Part shown: in pieces, positions 54,378-62,376 of the stretch
How the letters are laid out: the number at the start of each line of letters is the position of its first letter
How positions within the stretch are numbered: position 1 is the first letter of the stretch
DNA from: JAQIBY01 sp963676165
GTDB taxonomy: Bacteria > Bacteroidota > Bacteroidia > Bacteroidales > ML635J-15
Reading direction: 5' to 3'
Length of the DNA stretch: 64,000 bases
NCBI GenBank assembly: GCA_963676165.1
Contig: OY781043.1
Span: forward strand, 2,604,001-2,668,000
Translations under genes and position numbers: made by a program
The notes under the pieces: model-generated
Told to the model about the DNA's origin: nothing
Database searches by the model: none
The model's input: only the letters and a program-made list of their open reading frames with translations

Positions 54378-55085
54378 ATGAAAAACACTCAATATAATAA
54401 TATGTCAGTCAGTCATTACATAAAAAAAATTAAAAGATTAAAACGGATAAAAAAAGCAAAAGAGGGTATGCCTCCATATCTTAAAAAAGATTTTGGGGTT
54501 GAACTTAATTACAAACTTTGGGCAACCAAAGGGGCTAGATTTGCTGCAAGTGATAGAAATAAAAAAATGCATTCCCTCTCATATCAAACTATTGGATACT
54601 TATCTGCATACTTGATAATAATAAATTTGATTAATGTTTATGACCTAGCCTATTTAAGCAAGATGAGCTCTCAAAGCCTGGGATTTTGGACAACGGCATT
54701 ATCAATAATTATTTTAATATATAGCCAATTTGAAAATGCAAAAAATTACTCTATTAAAGCGGAAAAATTTCATCAATGCGGTTTAGAAATTGGAGAATTA
54801 TACAATAAACTTCGAATGACAAAAACATTTGAAAGCATCAATCGTCCAGAAGATGAAATCCAAAGAATATCTGAACAATATGATGTAGTTTTAAGAAAGT
54901 ATGAAAACCATATTTCAACAGATTTAGACATTTTCACAACGACTAAGCCTAAATATTTCAAACTGACAAAATTTCAAATTTCATGGATAAAAATCAAAAG
55001 GTATTTTATTGTAAAACTCAAATACCACTTAATGATATATGGTCCTGTCATCTTCTTCATTGTTTTTCAAATTAAACAAAAATAA
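54378..55085 (+). CDS. SLATT-domain membrane protein (SLATT_5-like effector)
   Basis: 235 residues. Start of the conserved domain is VELNYKLWATKGARFAASDR, then two adjacent membrane helices (~68-92 and ~98-118, SLGFWTTALSIIILIYSQFE), and YSIKAEKFHQCGLEIGELYNKLR. This is the SLATT layout: a two-helix predicted pore-forming effector of SMODS/SLOG-type conflict systems, closest to SLATT_5 from memory. A third hydrophobic stretch is at the C-terminus (~213-230). In known contexts SLATT proteins kill or depolarise the cell upon a nucleotide signal. Here the neighbours are kinase/receiver genes rather than a nucleotidyltransferase. SLATT_5 has, as I recall, been linked to reverse transcriptases; none is seen here. 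Confidence 0.8.
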   Translation: MKNTQYNNMSVSHYIKKIKRLKRIKKAKEGMPPYLKKDFGVELNYKLWATKGARFAASDRNKKMHSLSYQTIGYLSAYLIIINLINVYDLAYLSKMSSQSLGFWTTALSIIILIYSQFENAKNYSIKAEKFHQCGLEIGELYNKLRMTKTFESINRPEDEIQRISEQYDVVLRKYENHISTDLDIFTTTKPKYFKLTKFQISWIKIKRYFIVKLKYHLMIYGPVIFFIVFQIKQK

Positions 55086-55141
55086 CGATTGTAAAAAACT
55101 ATTTTAAGACCAAACTAAATTTAAAGAAAGAAAATCAGGAG

Positions 55142-55282
55142 ATGAACTGGGAAGATATAAAAAGCAAGATTTACTATTGGGATGGCTCATGGAGAGATAT
55201 TTATATTCATGAAACCAACCATCATGATTGGGTAAAGTGGGTAGAACTTGTTAATACTAATTATAACGTGAGTTCGATCTAA
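55142..55282 (+). pseudogene. N-terminal gene fragment downstream of the SLATT gene
   Basis: A 46-codon frame begins MNWEDIKSKIYYWDGSWRDI and continues with HETNHHDWVKWVELVN in good codon use. It then runs into the repeated 13-mer AACGTGAGTTCGA (55265-55277) and stops. It looks like the first exon-like piece of a once longer downstream gene that a small element truncated. Family unknown. Confidence 0.5.
55265..55277 (+). repeat. Repeated 13-mer AACGTGAGTTCGA (copy 2)
   Basis: Same 13-mer as 36564-36576. It marks the point where the gene fragment 55142-55282 ends. A hairpin-like repeat (GAAGTCTTGAT...ATCAA-C-GACTTC, ~55292-55316) lies just downstream. Confidence 0.45.
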
Positions 55283-55527
55283 GTAACGTTAGGAAGTCTT
55301 GATTTATCAACGACTTCTTCAATATTTAGCGAAGGTTTTTTGTCAAAAACGAGTATGCAATTAATCCAGAAATGAAGGTTTTCTATTATTTATGAAAACC
55401 CTATTTTTCTATCATAAACAATAACACATTTCTACCCTTAATTCAAAATCATCAACAACATACCCATTTATATCCAATTAATGTTTAACTTTACAACGGA
55501 TAACGGATAACTATTAATTATACTATA
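55283..55527 (+). other. Intergenic scar between SLATT and glycosyltransferase regions
   Basis: About 245 nt with an imperfect hairpin at ~55292-55316 and no gene. It ends with GGATAAC direct repeats and the leader GGATAACTATTAATTAT (55505-55521), which recurs inverted at 58182-58198. Confidence 0.45.
55505..55521 (+). repeat. Shared leader, inverted copy of 58182-58198
   Basis: GGATAACTATTAATTAT directly precedes the start of the 55528 gene; exactly the same 17 nt, on the other strand (58182-58198), precede its paralogue. It is part of the duplication that made the two genes and may hold the start-site or promoter. Confidence 0.7.
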
Positions 55528-56253
55528 ATGTTTGTCACACTAATTGAAAATGGGTTTTTACCTCTTGCCGTATTAATAATTGGAGCCGTAATAATTGATA
55601 GGTTGGCAAAACCTAAAGTGTTTCTCCAAATAAAAAGAAGTAAGAACCCATATCAGAATACTGAAGTATTAGGGTACTTTTCATCATTAATTATCACCAA
55701 CACAGGACGAAAAAAATCAGAAAATTGTATAGGGAGATTATTCATTGACTTTCCGAAAGATAATATAATTAATCCCGAAGATTATTCACAGATTAATCAA
55801 AATGAAATAGCCCTACCATCTTCTAATGAGAAAATTAGACATCAATTGATCTTACCAAATAATGTGCGAGAACTAAAGGGAGAACCTCTTTGTTGGGGAA
55901 AACTTGGAAATCCAGAACACGTAAACATCAATCCTGGGGGAACTGAAATTCTTGATGTTTGTAGGATTCAGTTCTATAATAATGTAGATAGACAAAGCGA
56001 CTCCTTTTGGTATGTAATCTTTCCATCAGAACAAGGTTGGAAAAAGATCAGATGCAGAGTTAAGATATTAGAAGGTCAAGAACTAAATGGGAAATTACTA
56101 ATTACTACAGCCAACTCATTGCCTAAAATAAAGAAATTTAATATCAAACTAGATGTAAGAGGAGCTCAATTTTCATGGCTAAATAATTCTTTACGAGAAA
56201 AATATCTAAAAAAATTTAGACGGAAATACTTTTTATCAAACTTGTATAAATAA
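55528..56253 (+). CDS. Membrane-anchored protein, paralogue A
   Basis: 241 residues with one N-terminal membrane helix (~8-24) and a soluble, beta-rich domain. It shares with the 57449 protein the spaced motifs FLQIKR...., LIITNTGRKKSENCIG, IRHQLI, LCWGKLGNPEHVNINPG, LDVCRIQ and FPSEQGWKKIR.R.K. The domain (~35-215) is not recognised; its Cys and the SEQGW motif are conserved in both. Eight nt separate it from the glycosyltransferase gene, so they form one unit. Confidence 0.65.
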   Translation: MFVTLIENGFLPLAVLIIGAVIIDRLAKPKVFLQIKRSKNPYQNTEVLGYFSSLIITNTGRKKSENCIGRLFIDFPKDNIINPEDYSQINQNEIALPSSNEKIRHQLILPNNVRELKGEPLCWGKLGNPEHVNINPGGTEILDVCRIQFYNNVDRQSDSFWYVIFPSEQGWKKIRCRVKILEGQELNGKLLITTANSLPKIKKFNIKLDVRGAQFSWLNNSLREKYLKKFRRKYFLSNLYK

Positions 56254-56261
56254 AATATCTT

Positions 56262-57446
56262 ATGAAAATATGTTTACACACAAATTGGGAAGTTAGTAAA
56301 GGATTTATTGGCGGAACAGAACGGTTTTTAATCGACCTAAGTAAAGAGCTTCAATTGCTTGGACATGAGCCTTTTATAGTCTGTTCTAGCAAAGAGAAAG
56401 AATCCTACATTGAAGGTGTTAAGATTATAGGACGTTTTATAGAACTTGATGATTCAGCTTCAAAAAACTATCCATATTTTTCATCAGCATATATTAGAAA
56501 TGAAATTATTGGTGCTAATTATTCAATAGAATCATTAAAAAGACTTTCATTATATACTGAAAAACAACTTGAAGGAATTGAAGCTGATGTTTTTCATTTA
56601 AACTCATTTATTTCCGCTTCATTTCTTTCTCTTGATAGAAACTATGTTATAACAAATCATGAAAACAACCTTGAGTACGATTGGTACTGGGGGAAAGGTT
56701 TTTTTGACTTCTTTAGTAAAGCCGTATTAGCAAAAGAAACCAAGCTTCATTTGCATAATAATCTATTTACTCCAAGCCAGTATTATGCTGATTTCTTTAG
56801 TAGGAAATTTAACCTGCAAGTTAATGCTATAAACCTTGGGATATCATTAAATAACTTCCAAATAGAAGACCAAGAGGAATTACTTAAAGATGAATATGGG
56901 TTTGATAAAGAGGATAAAATCATTTTACTACCATCCCGTTTTCAACCACATCAAAAGGGACATGATATTGCATTAGAGGCATGTTCCATTCTAAAAAAGC
57001 AAAATGTAAATTTCAAGATTATATTCACAGGTGTTAAAAAAAGTTCAGAAAAGTACAAATCAGATTTTGATAATTTAGTCTTTAAATATGGGCTTCAAGA
57101 TTATATTAAGGTTGTTACCTTTCCACAGATACAAGAAGCTTATAGAAATGCTGACGTAGTTATTTCGCCAGAACGTTTTTGTTCATATGGTCTATCTATT
57201 TCTGAATCATTATCTCTTGGAATCCCAACAGTGCTTAGTGATATACCAACATATAAGGAGATTGCAGCTAAATACAAACATGCTCATTTCTTTTCAAGTG
57301 GTTCGGCAGCAGACTTAGCTGAAAAACTAATGAAAGTATTTATTGTGGTTGAAAGGAAAAGAAATGAAGCAATCAGGTTCAGAATAAATTATGATCTACG
57401 TAAGTGCTGTTTTAAATACTCAGACGTTTATACATCATTTAATTGA
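56262..57446 (+). CDS. Glycosyltransferase family 4-like protein
   Basis: 394 residues with a GT-B fold. N-terminal GGTERFLIDLSKELQLLGHE (in part) is the acceptor half; C-terminal LLPSRFQPHQKGHDIALEA, the donor phosphate region, and SPERFCSYGLSISESLSLGIPTVLSD match the E-x7-E signature. It should transfer a sugar from a nucleotide donor. It lies between two related membrane-anchored proteins (55528 and 57449) in convergent order, and is the only enzyme of the group. Acceptor unknown. Confidence 0.87.
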   Translation: MKICLHTNWEVSKGFIGGTERFLIDLSKELQLLGHEPFIVCSSKEKESYIEGVKIIGRFIELDDSASKNYPYFSSAYIRNEIIGANYSIESLKRLSLYTEKQLEGIEADVFHLNSFISASFLSLDRNYVITNHENNLEYDWYWGKGFFDFFSKAVLAKETKLHLHNNLFTPSQYYADFFSRKFNLQVNAINLGISLNNFQIEDQEELLKDEYGFDKEDKIILLPSRFQPHQKGHDIALEACSILKKQNVNFKIIFTGVKKSSEKYKSDFDNLVFKYGLQDYIKVVTFPQIQEAYRNADVVISPERFCSYGLSISESLSLGIPTVLSDIPTYKEIAAKYKHAHFFSSGSAADLAEKLMKVFIVVERKRNEAIRFRINYDLRKCCFKYSDVYTSFN

Positions 57447-57448
57447 CT

Positions 57449-58183
57449 TTAATCAAAGTATAGCTGACTTCGATTAAAGATATAATATATTCGTTTAAAG
57501 AAATTATATCGATCAATTGTTATTTCCGGATAAACCTCGTTATCTTTCAGAAAAAAAGTAAATTTACGAACAGTTGGGAATACGTTGTTTGGGCAAATAA
57601 ACAGTTTCCCGGTAAGAGGCTCTTGGGGATTCAACTTTATTCTCGCTCTAACTTTCCTCCAACCTTGCTCACAAGGAAAAATCAAATACCAGAATGCTTT
57701 TTTAGTATCATTATCAACATATTTTTGAACCCTACAAATATCTAAATTTTGATTTGAACCCGGATTAATATCTATATCAGAAGGATTACCGAGTTTTGAC
57801 CAACACAATGTGGAGTTTTGTATATCCCTAACCTTATTTTGGGTTATAAGCTGATGGCGTGGATGCTCTAGTCGAATTTCTTCCAATCTATAAGTAGGGA
57901 GAGCTTCTTCAAATTTATCTAAACGGTACTCTTCTGGTGTTATTAGATTGTTTAACTCATAATTAATTGTAATATTGCCAACGCAATTAGTGGCAACAGT
58001 TCTACCCCGATTTGCTATTCTTATTGATATAAAAAAGCCATCGTCAGAATAAAGAGGTGTTACATTTCTAAGCTGAATTAAAACTTGTGGTTTATAAAGA
58101 TACCTAGTAATTTCTTTACCTAATAGTGTTCCAATTATTAAACCAATAAAGTTACTTCCAAGTATCTCTATAAACTTATTCAT
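57449..58183 (-). CDS. Membrane-anchored protein, paralogue B
   Basis: 244 residues, minus strand, converging on the glycosyltransferase with 2 nt between the stop codons. N-terminal membrane helix (~8-24), then the same domain as 55528: VLIQLRN, ISIRIANRGRTVATNCVG, RHQLI, LCWSKLGNPSDIDINPG, LDICRVQKY, FPCEQGWRKVRARIK. The identity is moderate by eye (~40%), with identical spacing. It starts right behind the shared leader (58182-58198) and 20 nt from the recombinase gene, which points the same way. Confidence 0.65.
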   Translation of the reverse strand: MNKFIEILGSNFIGLIIGTLLGKEITRYLYKPQVLIQLRNVTPLYSDDGFFISIRIANRGRTVATNCVGNITINYELNNLITPEEYRLDKFEEALPTYRLEEIRLEHPRHQLITQNKVRDIQNSTLCWSKLGNPSDIDINPGSNQNLDICRVQKYVDNDTKKAFWYLIFPCEQGWRKVRARIKLNPQEPLTGKLFICPNNVFPTVRKFTFFLKDNEVYPEITIDRYNFFKRIYYIFNRSQLYFD

Positions 58184-58198
58184 AATTAATAGTTATCC
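58182..58198 (-). repeat. Shared leader, inverted copy of 55505-55521
   Basis: Read on the minus strand this is GGATAACTATTAATTAT, directly before the paralogue B start, an exact copy of 55505-55521. Together they form a 17-bp inverted repeat 2.7 kb apart around the glycosyltransferase module. Confidence 0.7.
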
Positions 58199-58203
58199 AC
58201 CAT

Positions 58204-59136
58204 TCATCCGCTCAGTTTCATTCCGTTCCGGGGATGCTTATTTGTAAGAATTTCCGTTTGCTTTTCACTGCTCACATGCGTATAGATCTGGGTGGTCATG
58301 ATGGAGCTGTGTCCCAAGAGGTTTTGGATATACTTGATATCCACATCCTGCTCTAACAGCAGGGTGGCAAATGTGTGCCTGAACACGTGAGGGGTAATAT
58401 TCTTAGTAATATGGCACTTATCCCGGTATTTTTTTATCATCAGGCGTACGGATTGCTCCGAAAGACAGTTTCCTAAGCGATTGATAAAAAAGTACCCCTG
58501 TTTGCCGGTTTTCGGCGAAAACAAACGGGCATAAGCCTGCAGTGCTCTTTTAATATCTTTATTAATGATCTGTATGCTTCGTTCCTTGTTTCCCTTTCCG
58601 TTCACCCTGATGAAAGAAAAATCCGCGCCAATATCGCTGTATTTCAGGGAACACAGCTCGGAAACCCTCACCCCTGTACCAAACAACAATTCCACGACCG
58701 CAACATCCCTGAGTTTTTCCCGGTATGCATAAGATTCCGCATGCTCCTCCATTTCATGCAGCTCTTTATAAATCATGCTGAATATCCGGGTTGCCTCCTC
58801 CATATTCATTACCCTTGGCAAAACCATTGGTTCTCTGATCCGTATTCTTACCTTACGGAAAGGATTGGCAGTAATGAATTCCTCAAACTCCAGAAAATTG
58901 AACAAAGCTTTGGCCGATGCAATCTTCCGCTTTATGGTTTTAGGCTTAAATTCCGAGATAAACTGGATGTAATGTTTCAGTTCCTCTTTTCCGACTTTTG
59001 AAACATCGTTCAAATCATAATGCGTTCTCATATACGATTCAAATTGTTTCAGGTCGGTTGAATACGCTTTCAATGTTTTGCTGCTAAGCCGTTTTTCAAA
59101 TTCACAATGGAATAAAAATTTTTCAATAGCATTCAT
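58204..59136 (-). CDS. Tyrosine recombinase / integrase
   Basis: 310 residues. N-terminal SAM-like core-binding domain (~1-90; LSSKTLKAYSTDLKQFESYM) and C-terminal catalytic domain with R157 (GTGVRVSEL), K182, H250-x2-R253 (TPHVFRHTFATLL), H276 (LLGHSSIMTT) and nucleophile Y285. Base composition is clearly richer in GC than its neighbours. It resembles XerC/D-like and integron-like recombinases of Bacteroidota mobile elements. It probably integrates the accessory block, but no att repeats or tRNA were identified. It is not preceded by a recognisable promoter. Confidence 0.9.
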   Translation of the reverse strand: MNAIEKFLFHCEFEKRLSSKTLKAYSTDLKQFESYMRTHYDLNDVSKVGKEELKHYIQFISEFKPKTIKRKIASAKALFNFLEFEEFITANPFRKVRIRIREPMVLPRVMNMEEATRIFSMIYKELHEMEEHAESYAYREKLRDVAVVELLFGTGVRVSELCSLKYSDIGADFSFIRVNGKGNKERSIQIINKDIKRALQAYARLFSPKTGKQGYFFINRLGNCLSEQSVRLMIKKYRDKCHITKNITPHVFRHTFATLLLEQDVDIKYIQNLLGHSSIMTTQIYTHVSSEKQTEILTNKHPRNGMKLSG

Positions 59137-59752
59137 AATAATAAATTGAATTTGTTACAAAAAGCTGCGAATTTGTAAAAAGAACACCATTATTTCATCT
59201 TTTTAAAGAGAGATGTAGAGAGACTTATGGATCAAGCAAAGAAGTTGGGGGAATTCATGTGGAGCAATGCCCGATCAATAAAAAAATTCGGGTCAACGCC
59301 AGGTTTCTTTGCAAGCCCACCTGCCATACAAAATTTAATGGTTTGCGAACAGGCTTTCTTTGCCAAAAAGAAAGTGGAGCAGAACTCATCAAAGGAGACT
59401 GAAGACGCTGAGTGAGAAATACAAAACGTGCCCCGAAGCCCCTTTGGTGGCTTCACTCGGGAAATTTGCCTTATCCCTTATAACACAAACAGCCGTTAAT
59501 CTCCGGATATAAATGGCTGAACAAAATATGCAACAGCTCTTTTTCCATTTTTGTTTAAAACTGGTATTTCCAGGCTACTGTTAAAGCAAACATACCCAAA
59601 CCCGAAGAAAATCAGGAAAATTTAAGTATCTTTAAACCGGCAGCAGTAAGCACCCGGCACATTTTACAAACGCCTTTTGTAAAATATAGCTTATAGACTG
59701 GAGTTACAGGACAATTAAGTGTAAACTGAAATAATTTGAGACAATATATATC
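59137..59752. other. Intergenic region with possible dispersed repeat
   Basis: About 615 nt without a convincing gene. The part at 59227-59456 is less AT-rich and open in two frames on opposite strands; from memory such stretches recur between genes in Bacteroidota, so it may be a dispersed repeat. Nothing else is seen in 59457-59752. Confidence 0.35.
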
Positions 59753-60190
59753 ATGCAAGAAAAAACAGAATATCTTTCCTGGTTAAGAAAATACCTGGAA
59801 GAAACATACAAAAAACCCATACTTGAAAACTTCCTTGATCTTCATATGCTTGACATTGAAGAAGGGAAGGCAAAGTTAGAATACACCGTAAAAGATATGC
59901 AAACAAATTTTTATGGATTTGCTCATGGTGGCGTTCTGGCTTCAATCTGTGATATTGTAATGGGAGTCTCCTGCATAACACTTGACAAGCAGGTTGTTAC
60001 TATTGATATGAATACAAGTTACATTAAAAATGTTCCCATTGAAAATACGCTTACCGCCAAAGGAGAAGTTATTAGTGACGGTAAAAAGATCATACAGGCA
60101 ACAGGAGAAATTTACCATAACAAACAACTTCTTGTAAAAGCACAGGCGTCATATTTCGTAAAGGGGAATTTTTATAAGAATAACATGTAG
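59753..60190 (+). CDS. PaaI-family hotdog thioesterase
   Basis: 145 residues, hotdog fold. NFYGFAHGGVLASICDIVMG holds the catalytic-site motif HGGxxxxxxD, then TIDMNTSYIKNVP and LTAKGEVISDGKKIIQATGEIYHN, as in PaaI/YigI thioesterases. It hydrolyses acyl- or aryl-CoA esters in the cytoplasm. A single gene without obvious pathway neighbours. Confidence 0.9.
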   Translation: MQEKTEYLSWLRKYLEETYKKPILENFLDLHMLDIEEGKAKLEYTVKDMQTNFYGFAHGGVLASICDIVMGVSCITLDKQVVTIDMNTSYIKNVPIENTLTAKGEVISDGKKIIQATGEIYHNKQLLVKAQASYFVKGNFYKNNM

Positions 60191-60384
60191 AATTCAACAA
60201 TTGAACAAATTAAAAATGTAAATAAAAAAACACATCCAAAAACAATCATTAATCACTCTCATCTGGGTTTTGTTCCAATCATTATTTTTATAGGACAGTG
60301 ATAAAAACGAATAAAAATAAGTATCTTTACAACTCTAAAAAGTAATAATCAAAATCTAAAAAATTAAAAGATATCAGATAATTA

Positions 60385-61422
60385 ATGGATAATTTTGAAG
60401 AATACATACGACAAGGCGAACCGAACAAAGCGGAAAAAGCGAAAGTTTGGAAAACTGCCATTGGACTACAAGAAGTTGATGGACTAAAACCTTCTGATTA
60501 TCTAATAGCAACTGCTAAACAAAATATCGAAGGAGATATTTCCATTGATGAAGTTAAACATCTGATTGATACATACTACAAACAAAGTCCCAAAAAAGAC
60601 AATAAAAATCGCACAGAAGAAGCAGATAAAGTTTCAGCACGAATTGCTGAAATTTTAAGCGAACAAACGTTTACATTTTCACCTGCTGAATATTTATCAA
60701 TTCATCGTAGATTGTTTCAAGGAATTTATAGTCACGCAGGAAAAATACGAGACTATAACATTACAAAAAAAGAATGGGTATTAAATGGAGAAACAGTTCT
60801 ATATGCAAGTGCCGAGAGTTTAAAAGCAACATTAGAATACGATTTTGAGCAAGAGAAAATATTTAATTACAAAGGATTAAACAAGCAGGAAATAATTGAA
60901 CATATAGCTCATTTTATTATCTATTTATGGCAAATTCACATTTTTGGAGAAGGAAATACTCGAACAACAGCAATTTTTTTAATAAAATATCTTCGAAAAC
61001 TTGGATTTAAAGATGTAAATAATGACTTGTTCGAAAAACATTCTTGGTATTTCAGAAATTCTCTTGTTCGAGCAAATTATGAAGACTTATCTAAAGACAT
61101 TCATAAGTCAGATAAATTCCTGATTAACTTTCTTTCAAACTTATTACTTGGCGAAAAGCATTTACTGAAAAACAGAGAAATGCACGTTCAATTTAATGAC
61201 ACTGTAAACACAATTATTGACACTGTAAAATCAGGAAATGACACTGTAAATGACACCGTACTCAATTTGATAAAACAGAATAACAAAATTACAGCAATTG
61301 AAATTAGCAAAAATTTAAATATAAGTTTAAGTACTGCAAAACGAAGATTAAAAAAATTGAAAGATAACGAGATTATTAAACGAATAGGAAGTGATAAAAC
61401 CGGTTATTGGAAAATTATTTAA
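60385..61422 (+). CDS. Fic-family protein with C-terminal winged helix
   Basis: 345 residues. The Fic core (~85-215) has the catalytic loop HIFGEGNTRT (H185, F187, E189, N191, R193), matching HxFx(D/E)GNxR with Ile in place of the usual Pro and Thr for the usual Gly. The C-terminus (~275-345) is a winged helix (LNISLSTAKRRLKKLKDNEII), joined by a repetitive linker of Asp-Thr-Val units (NDTVNTIIDTVKSGNDTV). Fic proteins AMPylate target proteins; this DNA-binding form may be self-regulating or toxin-like. No antitoxin gene is next to it. Confidence 0.87.
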   Translation: MDNFEEYIRQGEPNKAEKAKVWKTAIGLQEVDGLKPSDYLIATAKQNIEGDISIDEVKHLIDTYYKQSPKKDNKNRTEEADKVSARIAEILSEQTFTFSPAEYLSIHRRLFQGIYSHAGKIRDYNITKKEWVLNGETVLYASAESLKATLEYDFEQEKIFNYKGLNKQEIIEHIAHFIIYLWQIHIFGEGNTRTTAIFLIKYLRKLGFKDVNNDLFEKHSWYFRNSLVRANYEDLSKDIHKSDKFLINFLSNLLLGEKHLLKNREMHVQFNDTVNTIIDTVKSGNDTVNDTVLNLIKQNNKITAIEISKNLNISLSTAKRRLKKLKDNEIIKRIGSDKTGYWKII

Positions 61423-61580
61423 AAAGTAACATTAACACCTGCACACAGCAATTTGTCATAGTACATAGGGCGTAAAGTGAGTATTTGAGGCTTTGGTGCT
61501 TTCTACAGCATCACCGAAGCGCAACTTCGATGGCGAATCCAAATTGCAGGTGTCAAACCTACGCCTCGCCTACTTAGCAG

Positions 61581-61715
61581 CTTGAAAACGAAGTCCGCTT
61601 AATTGATGCTTTTGTCAATAAACTAAAGCTTGACGAGTTTGGGTTTCGGGTGGAGCGGATTGAAAAAAGAAGGCCTGCCTATCATCCGGCAGACTTATTA
61701 AAACTCTACATTTAA
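61581..61715 (+). pseudogene. IS1182-family transposase N-terminal fragment
   Basis: 44 codons and a stop: LENEVRLIDAFVNKLKLDEF, then GFRV..RRPAYHPADLLKLYI. RPAYHPADLLKLY is the hallmark of the N-terminal DUF772 region of IS1182/IS5-like transposases; the remaining ~400 residues are missing. Confidence 0.75.
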
Positions 61716-61794
61716 ATAATCATAACACAACTTTAAAAGAATTCAATTATAAACTTGATAAAGGAGAGAAAATTACATGTACTAACACTATTCT

Positions 61795-61871
61795 AAGGGA
61801 AAACAAAATTTTCAGACAAAAAATCACACATCAAATTTTGTCAAATCAACATATGGTATTTAGCGTTTTAC
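61795..61871 (+). repeat. Direct repeat, left copy
   Basis: This ~75-nt stretch (…ATCACACATCAAATTTTGTC… through …TATTTAGCGTTTTAC) is about 90% like 63557-63633. The two copies lie in the same orientation 1.76 kb apart on either side of the 62377 gene. Confidence 0.7.
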
Positions 61872-61937
61872 AATTCAGAAAGAGGCCATCAGTCTTTGGA
61901 TCACAAAAGGCTGGAAAAGGTGTTCGGTTCTGCCTCT

Positions 61938-61979
61938 TAGATTTCCTTTTTCGCCCAATTGAGAAGAAAAGGAAATCTA
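61938..61979 (+). other. Perfect 13-bp hairpin
   Basis: TAGATTTCCTTTT (61938-61950) pairs perfectly with AAAAGGAAATCTA (61967-61979) around a 16-nt loop. It is not next to a gene end. It may be a terminator for decayed transcription or part of a mobile element. Confidence 0.55.
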
Positions 61980-62376
61980 GTTTATCTTTGAAGTAATGTT
62001 GTCTAAAGGAGGGAAGTAGTTAAGTCCTATACTTTGGGGTAGCCCTTTTCTTTATGTAGAATTTCAACAAAAACATGTCAAAAAACATAATATTAATTGC
62101 ATTTTTATTATATCTTTATCACACAGATAGACAATGAATAATTGTAAGTAATTATAAATGATTATAATCAATTAAATTCTTATGAAGGAAACTATGACTA
62201 ACTATATCAAATAAAACTAAAAAATACAAGGATAAATAATATATATACTACAATGCAACACAACTACGTTAATTGCAAGTGCTAAGTAATAAAATATTGA
62301 AATACGTTTAGATGAAAGATTAACGACCAATTTACGGAATAGTCAACAGGCTAAAATTGAAACAAAAATTATTATT

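Larger units (their letters stand above)
61423..62376. other. Gene-poor region with mobile-element debris
   Basis: About 950 nt. It contains an IS1182-like transposase fragment (61581-61715), one arm of a direct repeat (61795-61871), and a perfect 13-bp hairpin (61938-61979). The rest, including 62090-62376 directly before the orphan gene, shows no gene; its promoter was not recognised. Confidence 0.6.

Noticed and set aside
59227..59415. 62-codon open frame before the thioesterase gene
   Set aside because: The same DNA is open on the other strand (59232-59456); neither product resembles a protein, so a non-coding repeat is more likely.
61198..61262. GACACTGTAAA repeated three times, CRISPR-like at first sight
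   Set aside because: The repeats are short, unevenly spaced and in frame within the Fic gene, coding for a repetitive Asp-Thr-Val linker.
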